Assembly (NCBI RefSeq): GCF_001677435.1
Contig: NZ_CP016268.1
Coordinates: 620,001-684,000, forward strand
Direction of reading: 5' to 3'
Length of the DNA: 64,000 nt
DNA from: Woeseia oceani
GTDB taxonomy: Bacteria; Pseudomonadota; Gammaproteobacteria; Steroidobacterales; Woeseiaceae
In this document: positions 15,584 to 25,337 of the stretch, piece after piece
How positions within the stretch are numbered: the first letter of the stretch is position 1
How the letters are laid out: every line of letters starts with the position of its first letter
The notes under the pieces: generated by a model
Database searches by the model: none
What the model saw: only the letters and a program-made list of their open reading frames with translations
What the model was told of the DNA's origin: nothing
Program-made: the position numbers and the translations under genes

Positions 15584-17790
15584 TGCGCTGGTTGTGGGCA
15601 TTGCGGCATCGCGATAAGTCGCTTGAGAAAACTGCGGCTTTGAACCTTGTTGCGGGCAAGCGGGTTCTGATCAACGAGATTCTTTCGCTGCAAATCCTGA
15701 TTACCGCCGTTATCGGCGCATTGGCCATCGCTGGCTTGTACTTTGGTGGGCAGTGGGTCTTGCAGAAGAACTACAGCCGCTGGGCATTGCAGTGGACTGA
15801 GGAACTTCATGAACTCGGTGCGCCGCTGTACTTGCCAGGTGATGAGACCGTTTCCCTGCGACTCGAAAGTTACATCGACCGCTACCCGGAAATCGAGAAA
15901 GTGTCGTACTTCCGTCTGGATGGTTCAGCGATAACCAGTCTTGCCCACAAAGACGCCGGCTATGTCGATAGCGATTTCTCGATGTCCGAAGAACAGCTGG
16001 CGCGGGTTTCTGCCCTGGTCGGAACCGAGCAGCCATATTTAATGGAAAGTACGCTGCTCAATGTTCGTTCGTTTGACATCTATGCGCCGATTTGGACGGA
16101 ATCGATAGCGGATGACGGCTTGTTCAATTTCGACCCGCTAAATGTGCAGGATGACAATCCAATGGATCTGGTTGGCTTCGTAGGCCTGCAGCTCGACTTC
16201 ACCGAGTTTCACGACAACCTTGTCGGTAACATCAAACTGGCAACGCTGGTCTTGCTGGTTCTGCTCGTCTTGTCCGGTTTTATTGGCCGACTGTCGTTGC
16301 GTCGTGCGTTGCGATCAATTTCCGATCTGCACTATCCCATATCGGAACTGGCAAAAGGCAATCTCTCGGTCCGCTTCAAGCCCGCCGCACATCGCGAGAT
16401 TTCCGAGATCGTTGAGGCGTTGAAACTTACAGCGAAAGAGTTGGGCGAACGGGATGCGCGCCTGTTGAAGCTGGCCAATCACGATGCATTAACCGGTTTG
16501 ATCAATCGCCGACGGTTTGTTGAAAAGGTCGAACTTTTGCTTGCCGACACGAAGCGATCACGCAGCAAAGGCGCGCTGTTGTTCATCGATCTTGATCAAT
16601 TCAAGTACATCAATGACACCTGCGGTCATCCGGCGGGTGACAGGCTGATCATCAAGGTTGCCGAGCAGCTCAGTGCGTCGGTCGGGGATGCCGGAGTTGT
16701 TGCTCGCTTTGGCGGCGATGAGTTCGCTGTTCTCCTTTACGACGTTAGAAAGCGTGAGACCATCGCGGTCGGAGAACGCATACTTGAAGAAATGCGGCAA
16801 CTAGTCCATCTGGAGGACAACACAACATTCCACGTGCATTGCAGCATCGGCGCCACCATGATTCGCGGCGCTGGTGGCGGGCACGATGATCTGATCGCCC
16901 GGGCGGATATCGCGTGCCGCGAAGCAAAGCTGCGCGGCCGCAATCGGCTCGAGTTCTACAAGGTGTCCCGGCATGAGGCCGAGCAAATGGCGACAGACGT
17001 CGGTTGGATGCGGCGTTTGCGGGAAGCTATTGATAATGATTCGTTCGTGCTTCGCTACCAGGCAATTGCACACGTGGACAGTGGCGAGATTGCGCACCAT
17101 GAAGTCCTGCTGCGTATGCAGGCCGAGAACGGTCAGCTCATAGCGCCGGATGTGTTTTTGCCCGCGGCGGTACGTTTTGGCCTGATGGCGGAAATCGACG
17201 CCTGGATGATTCGCAACGTCATCGCTGCACTGTCGACCATGCAAAAAGATGACCCTGACCTGAAACTGGCGATCAATCTCTCGGCCAATGCGTTTGAAAC
17301 GGAAAATCTTTCAACTTACGTGCAAGCGCAACTTGACTTGCACAACGTTGATGCCCGAAAGGTGCTGTTTGAAATTACGGAAAACCTCGCGGTTCGTCAT
17401 CTGACTCACGTTGAAAAGCAGATTTCTTCGCTGCGCGAGATGGGCTGCGCTGTTGCACTGGACGATTTCGGCAAAGGCTACAGTTCGCTTGGGCACTTGC
17501 AGCAGTTGTCCGTCGACTACATCAAGATCGATGGTTCCTTCATACGCAATCTGGCAAAGAATGCGGTGGATCAGAAAATGGTGCGTCTCATTGGCGAGAT
17601 TGGCAATGAAGCGGGCATGAAGACAGTCGCAGAATACGTGCAGAATGCCGCTTCATACTCCTTGCTGGGAGAACTGGGCATAGACTATGCGCAAGGCCAT
17701 TATGTGGGCAAGCCGCTCGCGGCACCTTCCAGCAAGCCGGTACCCGTGCCTCTGACCAGCAAGCGACGCCGCAAGAGCGGTGGCGGATAG
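15580..17790 (+). CDS. Membrane GGDEF-EAL cyclic-di-GMP signalling protein
   Basis: A 736-residue inner-membrane protein. One membrane helix near residues 36-57, a periplasmic domain to about 215, a second helix near 217-237, a HAMP-like linker, then GGDEF and EAL domains. GGDEF at 378-382 is intact, while the inhibitory RxxD site upstream is absent, so product inhibition is unlikely. The EAL motif reads EVL (Glu508), but the other phosphodiesterase residues are seen: NLSAN, EITEN, DDFG (Asp628-Asp629), the YIKIDGSF lysine and AQGHYVG. Both synthesis and breakdown of cyclic-di-GMP remain possible. Overlap with the upstream binding lipoprotein suggests a paired sensor and output. ATG at 15583 is an alternative start. 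Confidence 0.9.
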   Translation: MMRWLWALRHRDKSLEKTAALNLVAGKRVLINEILSLQILITAVIGALAIAGLYFGGQWVLQKNYSRWALQWTEELHELGAPLYLPGDETVSLRLESYIDRYPEIEKVSYFRLDGSAITSLAHKDAGYVDSDFSMSEEQLARVSALVGTEQPYLMESTLLNVRSFDIYAPIWTESIADDGLFNFDPLNVQDDNPMDLVGFVGLQLDFTEFHDNLVGNIKLATLVLLVLLVLSGFIGRLSLRRALRSISDLHYPISELAKGNLSVRFKPAAHREISEIVEALKLTAKELGERDARLLKLANHDALTGLINRRRFVEKVELLLADTKRSRSKGALLFIDLDQFKYINDTCGHPAGDRLIIKVAEQLSASVGDAGVVARFGGDEFAVLLYDVRKRETIAVGERILEEMRQLVHLEDNTTFHVHCSIGATMIRGAGGGHDDLIARADIACREAKLRGRNRLEFYKVSRHEAEQMATDVGWMRRLREAIDNDSFVLRYQAIAHVDSGEIAHHEVLLRMQAENGQLIAPDVFLPAAVRFGLMAEIDAWMIRNVIAALSTMQKDDPDLKLAINLSANAFETENLSTYVQAQLDLHNVDARKVLFEITENLAVRHLTHVEKQISSLREMGCAVALDDFGKGYSSLGHLQQLSVDYIKIDGSFIRNLAKNAVDQKMVRLIGEIGNEAGMKTVAEYVQNAASYSLLGELGIDYAQGHYVGKPLAAPSSKPVPVPLTSKRRRKSGGG

Positions 17791-17804
17791 CAGAGTCTGG
17801 CGGC

Positions 17805-19115
17805 TTACTGCCGAAGGTCTTCCGGAAGCGTGGGCGACGACAGTATCTCCGCGAACCGCCGCCAGCGCTCTGCCTGATCGGCTGAGCCACGTTCAACGTA
17901 ATTGGCAACCATGTCCTGACCGAGGTTGTAGTTGATAACGTAGCTGCGATAGGTATCGAAGAAAGAAACGCGCTGGCGTGCCCGCTCGGGTGACGACAGG
18001 GCGTAGCGTACCAGCCAGGCGGCAGCCTGTTCTCTGTCTGTCTTGCCATCGAGGTAGTCCCGCGCTGCTTCATTTCCCGCATAGCTCAACTTTTTTGTCA
18101 GGTCGAGTATTTCGTAGTAACGGTCGGCGTCGTCGGTGTTTAAGCCGGCAAGTGGGAATAGCACATCCTTCTCGAACTGGATGCGGTCGCTGTCAGGGAA
18201 CGCAAGGCGTATGCCGTAGTTGCCGCTGCCTTCGGCAATCAGCGACATCGGGCTGAACAACGGGTACAGGGAAAACTCGAGCCAGCCCTGGTCATTGACC
18301 AGGTTTTCTTCCAGCAGCAAGTTGAATACGTGATGCCCCGGGTAGCCCTCGTGGCAACCGAGATCGATGGCGCGCTCGATTTTGATTGGCAGATCTGTGT
18401 TGACCTGTATCAGGCTTGTTGAATTGCCCTGGTACCAGTTGTAACCGGACCACGGCTTATCGGTCACAAACTCCGTACTGAAAGACTCGTTGTCGGTCAG
18501 TTGAATGTGCTCCAGCGTACGACGACGGCATTCCTGAATGGCGGCATCGAAAACGCCCGCCAGCCTCTCTTGCGGAATTTCAAACTGCTCGTAGAATTGG
18601 TTGACCCGGTCCGAGGTCGTACCTTCACCCGGCAGTAACGCATCGATTTCCCGGAGTATTTCTTCAAAATAGCTGGCGTCGTGGTCAGGGGCCACGGCGT
18701 TGAACAAGCGGCGGGATTCTTCATCAAACGTGAATGTTTCGCCTTGTTTCATGGCTACGCGTGTCAACAGGGCGTTCACGCGTGCCTGCAGGCCTTTGAT
18801 ACGGGCGCCAAGCAGGTCGTCGTCTGCATACTGCGGCCACGTGGCCAGTGTTGCCTGCAGTGCGGTGGCCCGTTCGCGTATGGCGGCCAGACCAAGTTGC
18901 AGTTGCTCGGCTTGCAGCCGGAGGTTTTCCGGCCCGAAGTAGGCATCGACATGGCTGGGGTCGTGAGCAACCATGCTGAGTTCCAGTACAAGGTAGTCTT
19001 TCGCAACGTCATTCAGATCCTGCACCGCAGGTGCCGTGACCGGTACAGACGGGCTCTCGGAACTGCAGGCGGCGAGCACGATCGCAAATAAGACGGAAAG
19101 AACATGCTTGTGCAT
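17805..19115 (-). CDS. DUF885-family lipoprotein, putative metallopeptidase-like
   Basis: A 436-residue lipoprotein with signal ending LAAC (Cys18). The family mark is HEGYPGHH at about 255-262, the zinc-binding-type motif of DUF885 proteins, many of which resemble dipeptidyl carboxypeptidases. The start at 19115 is preferred over an upstream ATG because the lipoprotein signal begins there. It is convergent with the GGDEF-EAL gene, only 14 bases apart, and divergent from the DUF3014 gene. Proteolytic activity has not been inferred beyond the family; a periplasmic peptidase is the best guess. Confidence 0.82.
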   Translation of the reverse strand: MHKHVLSVLFAIVLAACSSESPSVPVTAPAVQDLNDVAKDYLVLELSMVAHDPSHVDAYFGPENLRLQAEQLQLGLAAIRERATALQATLATWPQYADDDLLGARIKGLQARVNALLTRVAMKQGETFTFDEESRRLFNAVAPDHDASYFEEILREIDALLPGEGTTSDRVNQFYEQFEIPQERLAGVFDAAIQECRRRTLEHIQLTDNESFSTEFVTDKPWSGYNWYQGNSTSLIQVNTDLPIKIERAIDLGCHEGYPGHHVFNLLLEENLVNDQGWLEFSLYPLFSPMSLIAEGSGNYGIRLAFPDSDRIQFEKDVLFPLAGLNTDDADRYYEILDLTKKLSYAGNEAARDYLDGKTDREQAAAWLVRYALSSPERARQRVSFFDTYRSYVINYNLGQDMVANYVERGSADQAERWRRFAEILSSPTLPEDLRQ

Positions 19116-19287
19116 AGCGAAACCTTTCGGTTGAATGGAGCCGGATTCAGAGCCAAGCATCATAGTGCCGCGATCGGCTACCGGCAAACGGGCAAGTCGC
19201 TCCGCATATTGCAATTTCGGCCGAAAAAGCAGGGCCAGTGCGGTTGCAAGGCGCTAAGATGCACATGGATCAATTGGATAGAACACT

Positions 19288-20106
19288 ATGCAGCCTCAAC
19301 GCGATACACCCTGGACGCTGATCCTGATCGCCGCAGCGGTAGTGGCTGTATTGGCCGGTTGGTATTTTTGGCAGCCAGCACCGCAGCCAGCCGCCGAAGT
19401 ACCGGTCAGTACCGCGGTTCCCGGGTTGGACGACGCTCCTGCCGGACCGCAGCACCCGCTCCCGGAACCGGGCGACGATTCTGATATTGAGCGTGAACTG
19501 GTGCCATTGCCGGCGCTGAGTGACAGTGATCAGTACTTCAAACTTGAATTGTCGACGCTGTTCGGGCCGGCACTGGCCGATGCTTTGATCAGTTCGGCGC
19601 TCATCGAACGGCTGGTGGCCACGATCGACAGTTTGACGCGGGCGCAACTGGCGGAGCGCATCAGGCCGATGTCCGCATTGCCTGGCCAGTTGGAGGTTGC
19701 CGGACAGGATGGTTCCGGTGATTACCTGCTGTTGAGCGACAACTATGCTCGTTATGACGCATTGGTAGAACAGGTTACGACAGCCAACCTGGACGAGGTG
19801 ATGGACCTGTATCGGCGTTATTACCCGCTGTTTCAGAAAGCGTACGTCGGGCTCGGGTATCCCAACGGGTATTTCAACGATCGACTGGTTGAGGTTATTG
19901 ATCACCTGCTGGCGACGCCGGAGGTCAGTGACCCGATTGTGCTGGTACGGCCGCACGTTCTGTACGAGTTTGCCGATGAAGAGCTTGAATCGTTGTCCAG
20001 CGGTCAGAAAATGCTGATACGCATTGGTCCGCAACACCGGGCGGCGATTAAAGAAACCTTGATACGCTTTCGTACTCTGGTGACTAGCCGCACTGAATCG
20101 CTCTGA
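19288..20106 (+). CDS. DUF3014 domain protein, single membrane anchor
   Basis: A 272-residue protein with one N-terminal membrane helix (residues 9-28), a Pro/Ala-rich stretch of about 40 residues and a conserved C-terminal domain matching DUF3014: PLPALSDSD, RLVATIDSL and YPLFQKAYVGLGYP segments. It is probably an inner-membrane protein facing the periplasm. Function of the family is unknown. It stands between divergent DUF885 and downstream M28 genes, with 131 bases to the latter. Confidence 0.8.
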   Translation: MQPQRDTPWTLILIAAAVVAVLAGWYFWQPAPQPAAEVPVSTAVPGLDDAPAGPQHPLPEPGDDSDIERELVPLPALSDSDQYFKLELSTLFGPALADALISSALIERLVATIDSLTRAQLAERIRPMSALPGQLEVAGQDGSGDYLLLSDNYARYDALVEQVTTANLDEVMDLYRRYYPLFQKAYVGLGYPNGYFNDRLVEVIDHLLATPEVSDPIVLVRPHVLYEFADEELESLSSGQKMLIRIGPQHRAAIKETLIRFRTLVTSRTESL

Positions 20107-20237
20107 CATGGGCAACTGTTGCGATGGTGTCGGCTTGTCACTTACATTCTCATGCGCAGCGACATTGGCTGGTGCGACAGCTCGTGTTGCCGACGATTAG
20201 CAAATCCTGAAAAAAAATTCTTCCCGGGAGTGAAGGT

Positions 20238-22454
20238 ATGCGTTTTGTTCTTTTGGCACTGATGGTAGCAGGCGGTGTGCAGTTGTCTGTTGCGGACGAG
20301 CTGTTGGGCTTCGATCAGCCTCGCAGCGAAGCGCAACGCGCGTTGGAATCGCGATTTGATCAATACATCAGTGCAGAAGAACAGACGGAATGGCTGCGAC
20401 GCTTGTCGGCCAAGCCGCACCACGTAGGCTCAACAGCGGGCAAGGAAAACGCGGAGTACATCGCGGCGTTGCTGGAATCGTGGGGGTATTCGGTTGAGAT
20501 TGCCGAGTACAGCATCTTGCTGCCGACGCCCAAAACCCGTGAGCTGGAATTGCTTGCGCCGCAGCAGTACACCGCGGGGCTCGAGGAAGACACTCTGGCG
20601 GAAGATCCGAGCACGGCGGTGCGGGATGAGCTTCTGCCACCGTATAACGCGTTTTCCACTGACGGTGAAGTGGAAGGCGAACTGGTGTTCGTCAATTACG
20701 GCATACCCGAAGATTACGAGCTGCTCGAACGCTACGGGGTCAGCGTGGAAGGCAAGATTGCCATCGCGAAGTACGGCAAGTCCTGGCGTGGGATCAAGCC
20801 GAAGCTGGCGGGCGAGAAAGGTGCGATTGCGACCATCATCTACTCCGACCCGGGTGACGACGGTTATGCGGCGGGCGATGTCTACCCCAAGGGGCCGTTC
20901 AAGCACGAGAGTGCCGTACAGCGGGGCTCGGTAATGGACATGCCAACTTACCCCGGCGACGTGCTGACGCCAGGCATCGGCGCGACGGCCGATGCCAAGC
21001 GTCTGGATCGAAACAATGCACCGACGATCACCAAAATTCCCGTGCTGCCGATTTCCGCACGAGATGCGCTGCCCTTGCTGGCGGCCATGGACGGTGCCGT
21101 TGTTCCCAATGAGTGGCGTGGCGGTTTGCCCATTACCTACCACCTCGGGCCGGGTCCTGCGCGGGTGCGTATGAAGCTTGAGTTCAACTGGGATACGGTC
21201 ACGGCTTACAACGTGATCGCGAGGCTGGAAGGCAGCGAGTTCCCGGAGCAATGGGTTATTCGCGGCAATCACCACGATGGCTGGAATCACGGTGCCGCCG
21301 ACCCGGTATCGGGCATTGTCGCGATGCTTTCTGAGGCAAAAGCCATTGGTGAGTTGGCGAAAGCGGGCCAGAGGCCTGCACGAACGATTATTTTCGCAGC
21401 CTGGGATGCCGAAGAACCGGGCCTGATTGGCTCGACGGAATGGGCTGAAGATCATGCCGATGAGCTGCGCAAACACGCGGTCGCCTACTTGAACACGGAC
21501 GGCAACAGTCGCGGCTTCATCAGTGTTGGTGGTAGCCACACGCTCGAACGATTTCTGGATGGAGTCGTTGATGATGTGACTGATCCGCAAACCGGGGTCA
21601 GTCTGAAGGAGCGCCGTAAGGCGGCGATGACGACGGCGGCCAGTAGCGACAAGGCACGCGCGGAGGCGAAGCGCAGCAGCCTGCGTTTATACCCGATGGG
21701 TTCCGGCTCAGACTACACGCCGTTCCTGCAACACCTCGGCATTGCTTCCGTAAACTTCGGCTTTGGCGGCGAGGGCGCGAGCGGCAGTTATCACACCTTG
21801 TATGACACCTTCGAGCACTACACCACCTGGCGTGATCCGGGGCTGCACTACGGTGCCGCACTTTCCAAGGTGGCTGGTCGTGCAACATTGCGGTTGGCCA
21901 ATGCGCCGCTGCTGCCGTTTGAGTTTGAAGGGTTTACTGACAATGTCGCGATGTACATAGACGAGCTTGAGGCTCTGGCCGACGACTTGCGTAAAGAGAC
22001 CGCCAGTCAGAATCAACAAATCGAAGACGGTTTGTACGCATTGGCGCTGGATCCGACCGGCCCCCTGGGGCCGCCCACGGCCAAGCCCAAAGTGCCGTAC
22101 TTTTCGTTCGCGCCATTGCGAAACGCACTGGAGCGACTGCAAGCGGCCGCGCAGGCATACGATGCCGCAGTGGCTGACAGTGGCCGCTCATCACGCACGA
22201 TCAATGAACTGCTTTACACCAGTGAACGGCTGCTCACCCGCGATCAGGGATTGAGCGGGCGACCCTGGTACAAGCACCACATATACGCACCCGGTTTTTA
22301 CACTGGCTACGGTGTCAAAACGATACCGGGTGTACGTGAGGCCATTGAGCAGCGGCAATACGACGCGGTCGCGCCGCAGGTCGACATAGCGGCTGCCGTC
22401 CTGCTGAGAATGGCCGAGAGAATCGAATCGGTCACCGACATGTTGGAGAGGTAA
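20238..22454 (+). CDS. M28-family zinc peptidase, glutamate-carboxypeptidase II-like
   Basis: A 738-residue secreted protein with a signal peptide (residues 1-19). Layout follows glutamate carboxypeptidase II: a PA domain around 130-280, the M28 catalytic domain and a C-terminal dimerisation-type helical region. All five zinc ligands can be matched: His345 and Asp355 in NHHDGWNHGAADP, the glutamates of WDAEEPGL, Asp in LNTDG and His in GSYHTLYD. It likely removes acidic residues from peptides in the periplasm or outside. Two bases separate it from the TPR gene, so the two form an operon. GGGAGTGAAGGT precedes the ATG. Confidence 0.92.
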   Translation: MRFVLLALMVAGGVQLSVADELLGFDQPRSEAQRALESRFDQYISAEEQTEWLRRLSAKPHHVGSTAGKENAEYIAALLESWGYSVEIAEYSILLPTPKTRELELLAPQQYTAGLEEDTLAEDPSTAVRDELLPPYNAFSTDGEVEGELVFVNYGIPEDYELLERYGVSVEGKIAIAKYGKSWRGIKPKLAGEKGAIATIIYSDPGDDGYAAGDVYPKGPFKHESAVQRGSVMDMPTYPGDVLTPGIGATADAKRLDRNNAPTITKIPVLPISARDALPLLAAMDGAVVPNEWRGGLPITYHLGPGPARVRMKLEFNWDTVTAYNVIARLEGSEFPEQWVIRGNHHDGWNHGAADPVSGIVAMLSEAKAIGELAKAGQRPARTIIFAAWDAEEPGLIGSTEWAEDHADELRKHAVAYLNTDGNSRGFISVGGSHTLERFLDGVVDDVTDPQTGVSLKERRKAAMTTAASSDKARAEAKRSSLRLYPMGSGSDYTPFLQHLGIASVNFGFGGEGASGSYHTLYDTFEHYTTWRDPGLHYGAALSKVAGRATLRLANAPLLPFEFEGFTDNVAMYIDELEALADDLRKETASQNQQIEDGLYALALDPTGPLGPPTAKPKVPYFSFAPLRNALERLQAAAQAYDAAVADSGRSSRTINELLYTSERLLTRDQGLSGRPWYKHHIYAPGFYTGYGVKTIPGVREAIEQRQYDAVAPQVDIAAAVLLRMAERIESVTDMLER

Positions 22455-22456
22455 TC

Positions 22457-23371
22457 ATGAGAGCCGCGCTCGCAGTCTGTGTTTGCGCTTGTATCGGGTT
22501 GTTCATTGCAGAGGCGAGTGCAGCAGACGTTGCGGTCAGACCGCAAGCCGTATCGCTGTTGGGGCAGCCTTTGTACTCCGCGCCGCCCTCGGCAGAGGCG
22601 CTGGAGCAACTCGCAGAGGCTCAGGCTGACTACGAGCGTGATCCTGACGATGCTGACAACATCATCTGGTACGGGCGACGGATTGCCTACACCGGCGATT
22701 ACCACCGGGCAATCGAAGTCTTCGGCGAAGGCATCGTCAAACACCCGCATGATGCGCGTATGTACCGGCATCGTGGACACCGTTACATTTCCATACGCAA
22801 GTTCGATCATGCCATCAAGGATTTCGAACGCGCCGTGGAGCTGATTGATGGGCAGCCGAATGAGATCGAACCGGATGGCCTGCCGAATGCCATGAACATG
22901 CCGATCAGCACGCTGCACGGCAATATCTGGTATCACCTCGGGCTCGCCTACTACCTGCAGCATGATTGGGAGAATGCCTTGCGTGCCTACGATACGGCGT
23001 ACGCTGTGGGTGACAATGACGACAACAAGGTTTCGACCACGCACTGGCGTTACATGATCCTCAGGCGCATGGGGCGTGATGCTGAGGCCCGCCAGGTATT
23101 GACACCGATCACGGCCGACATGACGGTCATAGAGAACGACAGTTATCACCAGTTGTGTCTGTTCTATAAGGGTGAGTTGTCTTACGCCGATATCATGGGT
23201 GAGAACGCGGATACGCCGGGCGGTTCCGCCGTCGGCTATGGCATAGCCAATTGGCTTTACTACAGCGGGGAAACGTCCCGGGCGATCGCCATGTTAGAGC
23301 AACTCGCCGCTAATGACGGCTGGTCGGCTTTCGGTGTGATTGCCGCTGAAGCCGATCTGGCTGCTTTGTAG
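22457..23371 (+). CDS. Secreted TPR-repeat protein
   Basis: A 304-residue protein with a signal peptide (cleavage near SAADVAV, residue 24). It contains about five tetratricopeptide-like helical pairs, with clear repeats around WYGRRIAYTGDYHRAIEVF and YYLQHDWENALRAYDTAY. AGAGG lies five bases upstream and the gene directly follows the M28 peptidase, so they are co-expressed. TPR proteins serve as interaction scaffolds; the partner is not evident. Its stop abuts the stop of the convergent transporter gene. Confidence 0.8.
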   Translation: MRAALAVCVCACIGLFIAEASAADVAVRPQAVSLLGQPLYSAPPSAEALEQLAEAQADYERDPDDADNIIWYGRRIAYTGDYHRAIEVFGEGIVKHPHDARMYRHRGHRYISIRKFDHAIKDFERAVELIDGQPNEIEPDGLPNAMNMPISTLHGNIWYHLGLAYYLQHDWENALRAYDTAYAVGDNDDNKVSTTHWRYMILRRMGRDAEARQVLTPITADMTVIENDSYHQLCLFYKGELSYADIMGENADTPGGSAVGYGIANWLYYSGETSRAIAMLEQLAANDGWSAFGVIAAEADLAAL

Positions 23372-24355
23372 TCACACATCAGGCCCAGGCGCCTGGTCGC
23401 CAGGGCTTTCGCTGCGCCGCACGCGACGCATGACAGTCGCGCTTGCGCTGGCTGTCAAAGCACGCAGGTACCGGACCGGTGCACCGCCGCCCACTTCCCG
23501 GTGGACGACGTACAGGCCGCTGCCAATGATGACCGCACCTCCGGCAATAACCCAGTTGTCCGGCACTTCGTTCCAGATCCAGTAGCCGGCAATGGCAGCG
23601 CCAATCAACGCCGTGTATTCGAACGGGGCGAGTACCACCGGCGGTGCGCGCCGGTAGCCACCGACGATGCCGATCCACGCACAAGCCGAACAGGCGCCGG
23701 CCAATACAAACAACAGCCAGCCACTCGCATCTGGCGTCGCGTAGTTTTCCTGTAGCAGCAGTCCGGACATCAACAAGGGGCCGCTCATCACGTAGACTGA
23801 CAGCGCAAAACTGGACTCCTCAGCGGCCATACGACGCGCCGTGATGGCGAGCCCGGCATAGCAGGTTGCTGCGAACAGGACGGCCAATGAAGCGGGAGTC
23901 ACGAGCCCCGAGCCCGGCCGCAGCACGAGCAGCACACCGGCGAAACCGACAATGACCGCCAGCCAGCGGCGCCAGCCAACTTGCTCGCCCAGAAACGGCA
24001 CAGACATCGCCGTGACCATCAAGGGTGCAGTGAATGCGATCGTCAGCGCGTTGACCAACGGCATCCGCGACAGCCCGTAGAAGAAACCAAACATAGCCCC
24101 GCACGACAACAGCGTGCGTAGCAGATGCCAGTGCCAGTTGCGGGTACGAAGATTGCCGTAACCGCCATACCAACGTGCCACCGACAAGAGAATGAGCAAG
24201 CCGAAGGTACTGCGAAGAAAAATGAACTGGGAAAGTGAGTAGTTGACCAGCAGCGCTTTGGCGCACAGGTCGAGGCCCAGACCCCCGGCCACACCAAACA
24301 ACAGGAAGCCTATGGCCTTGCCCATGTCGTCTTTGCTTGGGGTACTTCCGGCCAT
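23372..24355 (-). CDS. EamA/DMT-family membrane transporter
   Basis: A 327-residue protein with ten predicted membrane helices in two EamA halves, each with the family pattern (for example LGEQVGWRRWLAVIVGF in the first half and the FEYTALIGAAIAGYWIW segment in the second). Family members export metabolites or amino acids or act as permeases. The ATG at 24355 is used rather than a TTG one codon earlier. A C-terminal tail of about 35 residues past the last helix is charged and may be cytoplasmic. Substrate unknown. Confidence 0.88.
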   Translation of the reverse strand: MAGSTPSKDDMGKAIGFLLFGVAGGLGLDLCAKALLVNYSLSQFIFLRSTFGLLILLSVARWYGGYGNLRTRNWHWHLLRTLLSCGAMFGFFYGLSRMPLVNALTIAFTAPLMVTAMSVPFLGEQVGWRRWLAVIVGFAGVLLVLRPGSGLVTPASLAVLFAATCYAGLAITARRMAAEESSFALSVYVMSGPLLMSGLLLQENYATPDASGWLLFVLAGACSACAWIGIVGGYRRAPPVVLAPFEYTALIGAAIAGYWIWNEVPDNWVIAGGAVIIGSGLYVVHREVGGGAPVRYLRALTASASATVMRRVRRSESPGDQAPGPDV

Positions 24356-24542
24356 CAATTTTCGCTTTGTCCTGTGCGTGTGATTCAGGCGCGAAAAACG
24401 GCACCCGGAGTACGCACTTGTTTGTTGTTCAGGCTTAGTTCAGCTACGAGCGAATGATGGCTGGCGGCCGTTCAGCGTCGATTCATGCCTGTCGGGCTTT
24501 AATTGCTGCAGACTCATTCATTGTGCGACAGAGGTAATCGTG

Positions 24543-25337
24543 ATGTCCACTCAATACAAGCTGGCAAAAATGTTGACCATTGCGGGATTAGGCGGGCTGC
24601 TCGCATTGCCGTTCGCCGCCGTCACGGCGTACGCGCAAGCCGCATCGAGTGTGAACGACAACGAAGTGCGGGTGACGGCCAGCCGGCAAATCGTGCGTGG
24701 TGGCCGGGACGGGGCCGCGACAGAAACAGTTCGCCACGAGTTTCCGGCACTACAGACCGCTGGGGCACGCCAGAATTCCGCTGCAGAAAAGCTCAGCGGG
24801 GCGTCGTCAGTAACGCGCTCGCAAGCGATCAGCGATGACTTCTGGTTTTATGATGCCGATGTCATCCTCTTCAACGATTTCGACAATGACGGTTTTTTTT
24901 ATGGCATCGACCTCCTTTTCGATGCCGATACATACTTCGAAGCCGCGGATGTCTATGCCGTTGTCTACCTCAGTCTGGAAGGTGGGCCCTGGAACGAGTA
25001 CGCGGCAACCGATGACTTTACTATCTATGGCGCGAGCAGTGATGACGAGTACGTTATCGTGACAGAGCTTGAAAGCGGCTATCCCGCCGGCAGCTATGAC
25101 TTGCTGATCGAGTTGTACGACGCATTCGACGGCACATTCCTGGCAGAGTACGGACCTGTCGATTCATCGGCATTGTCCTTCCTCGACCTGGAAGACCGGG
25201 TTCGCGACCGACCGTACGTTGAGGAGGTCGTGGTCATCGGTCATGGTGGTGGCAATGGTTTCGGACTGCTCGGCATGCTGGTTCTGCCGTTGCTGGCGCG
25301 CCGCTTCAGTGCTTTGCGACGAAAGGCTCTTGCCTGA
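24543..25337 (+). CDS. Choice-of-anchor H family protein with GlyGly-CTERM-like tail
   Basis: A 264-residue exported protein. A signal peptide ends near AYAQA. The middle has DDFWFYDADVILF and FNDFDNDGFF segments typical of choice-of-anchor H proteins, rich in Asp and aromatic residues. The tail is GGGNGFGLLGMLVLPLLARR, a Gly-rich stretch, a hydrophobic helix and a basic end, as in GlyGly-CTERM proteins processed by rhombosortase and sent out by type II secretion. Its last 32 bases overlap the end of the convergent RND gene. A run of eight T at 24893-24900 lies in the coding frame. Confidence 0.8.
   Translation: MSTQYKLAKMLTIAGLGGLLALPFAAVTAYAQAASSVNDNEVRVTASRQIVRGGRDGAATETVRHEFPALQTAGARQNSAAEKLSGASSVTRSQAISDDFWFYDADVILFNDFDNDGFFYGIDLLFDADTYFEAADVYAVVYLSLEGGPWNEYAATDDFTIYGASSDDEYVIVTELESGYPAGSYDLLIELYDAFDGTFLAEYGPVDSSALSFLDLEDRVRDRPYVEEVVVIGHGGGNGFGLLGMLVLPLLARRFSALRRKALA

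Noticed and set aside
20430-21590. Long minus-strand open frame of 386 codons
   Set aside because: It is fully antisense to the M28 peptidase, whose domains and metal ligands are intact; the frame has no recognisable domain.
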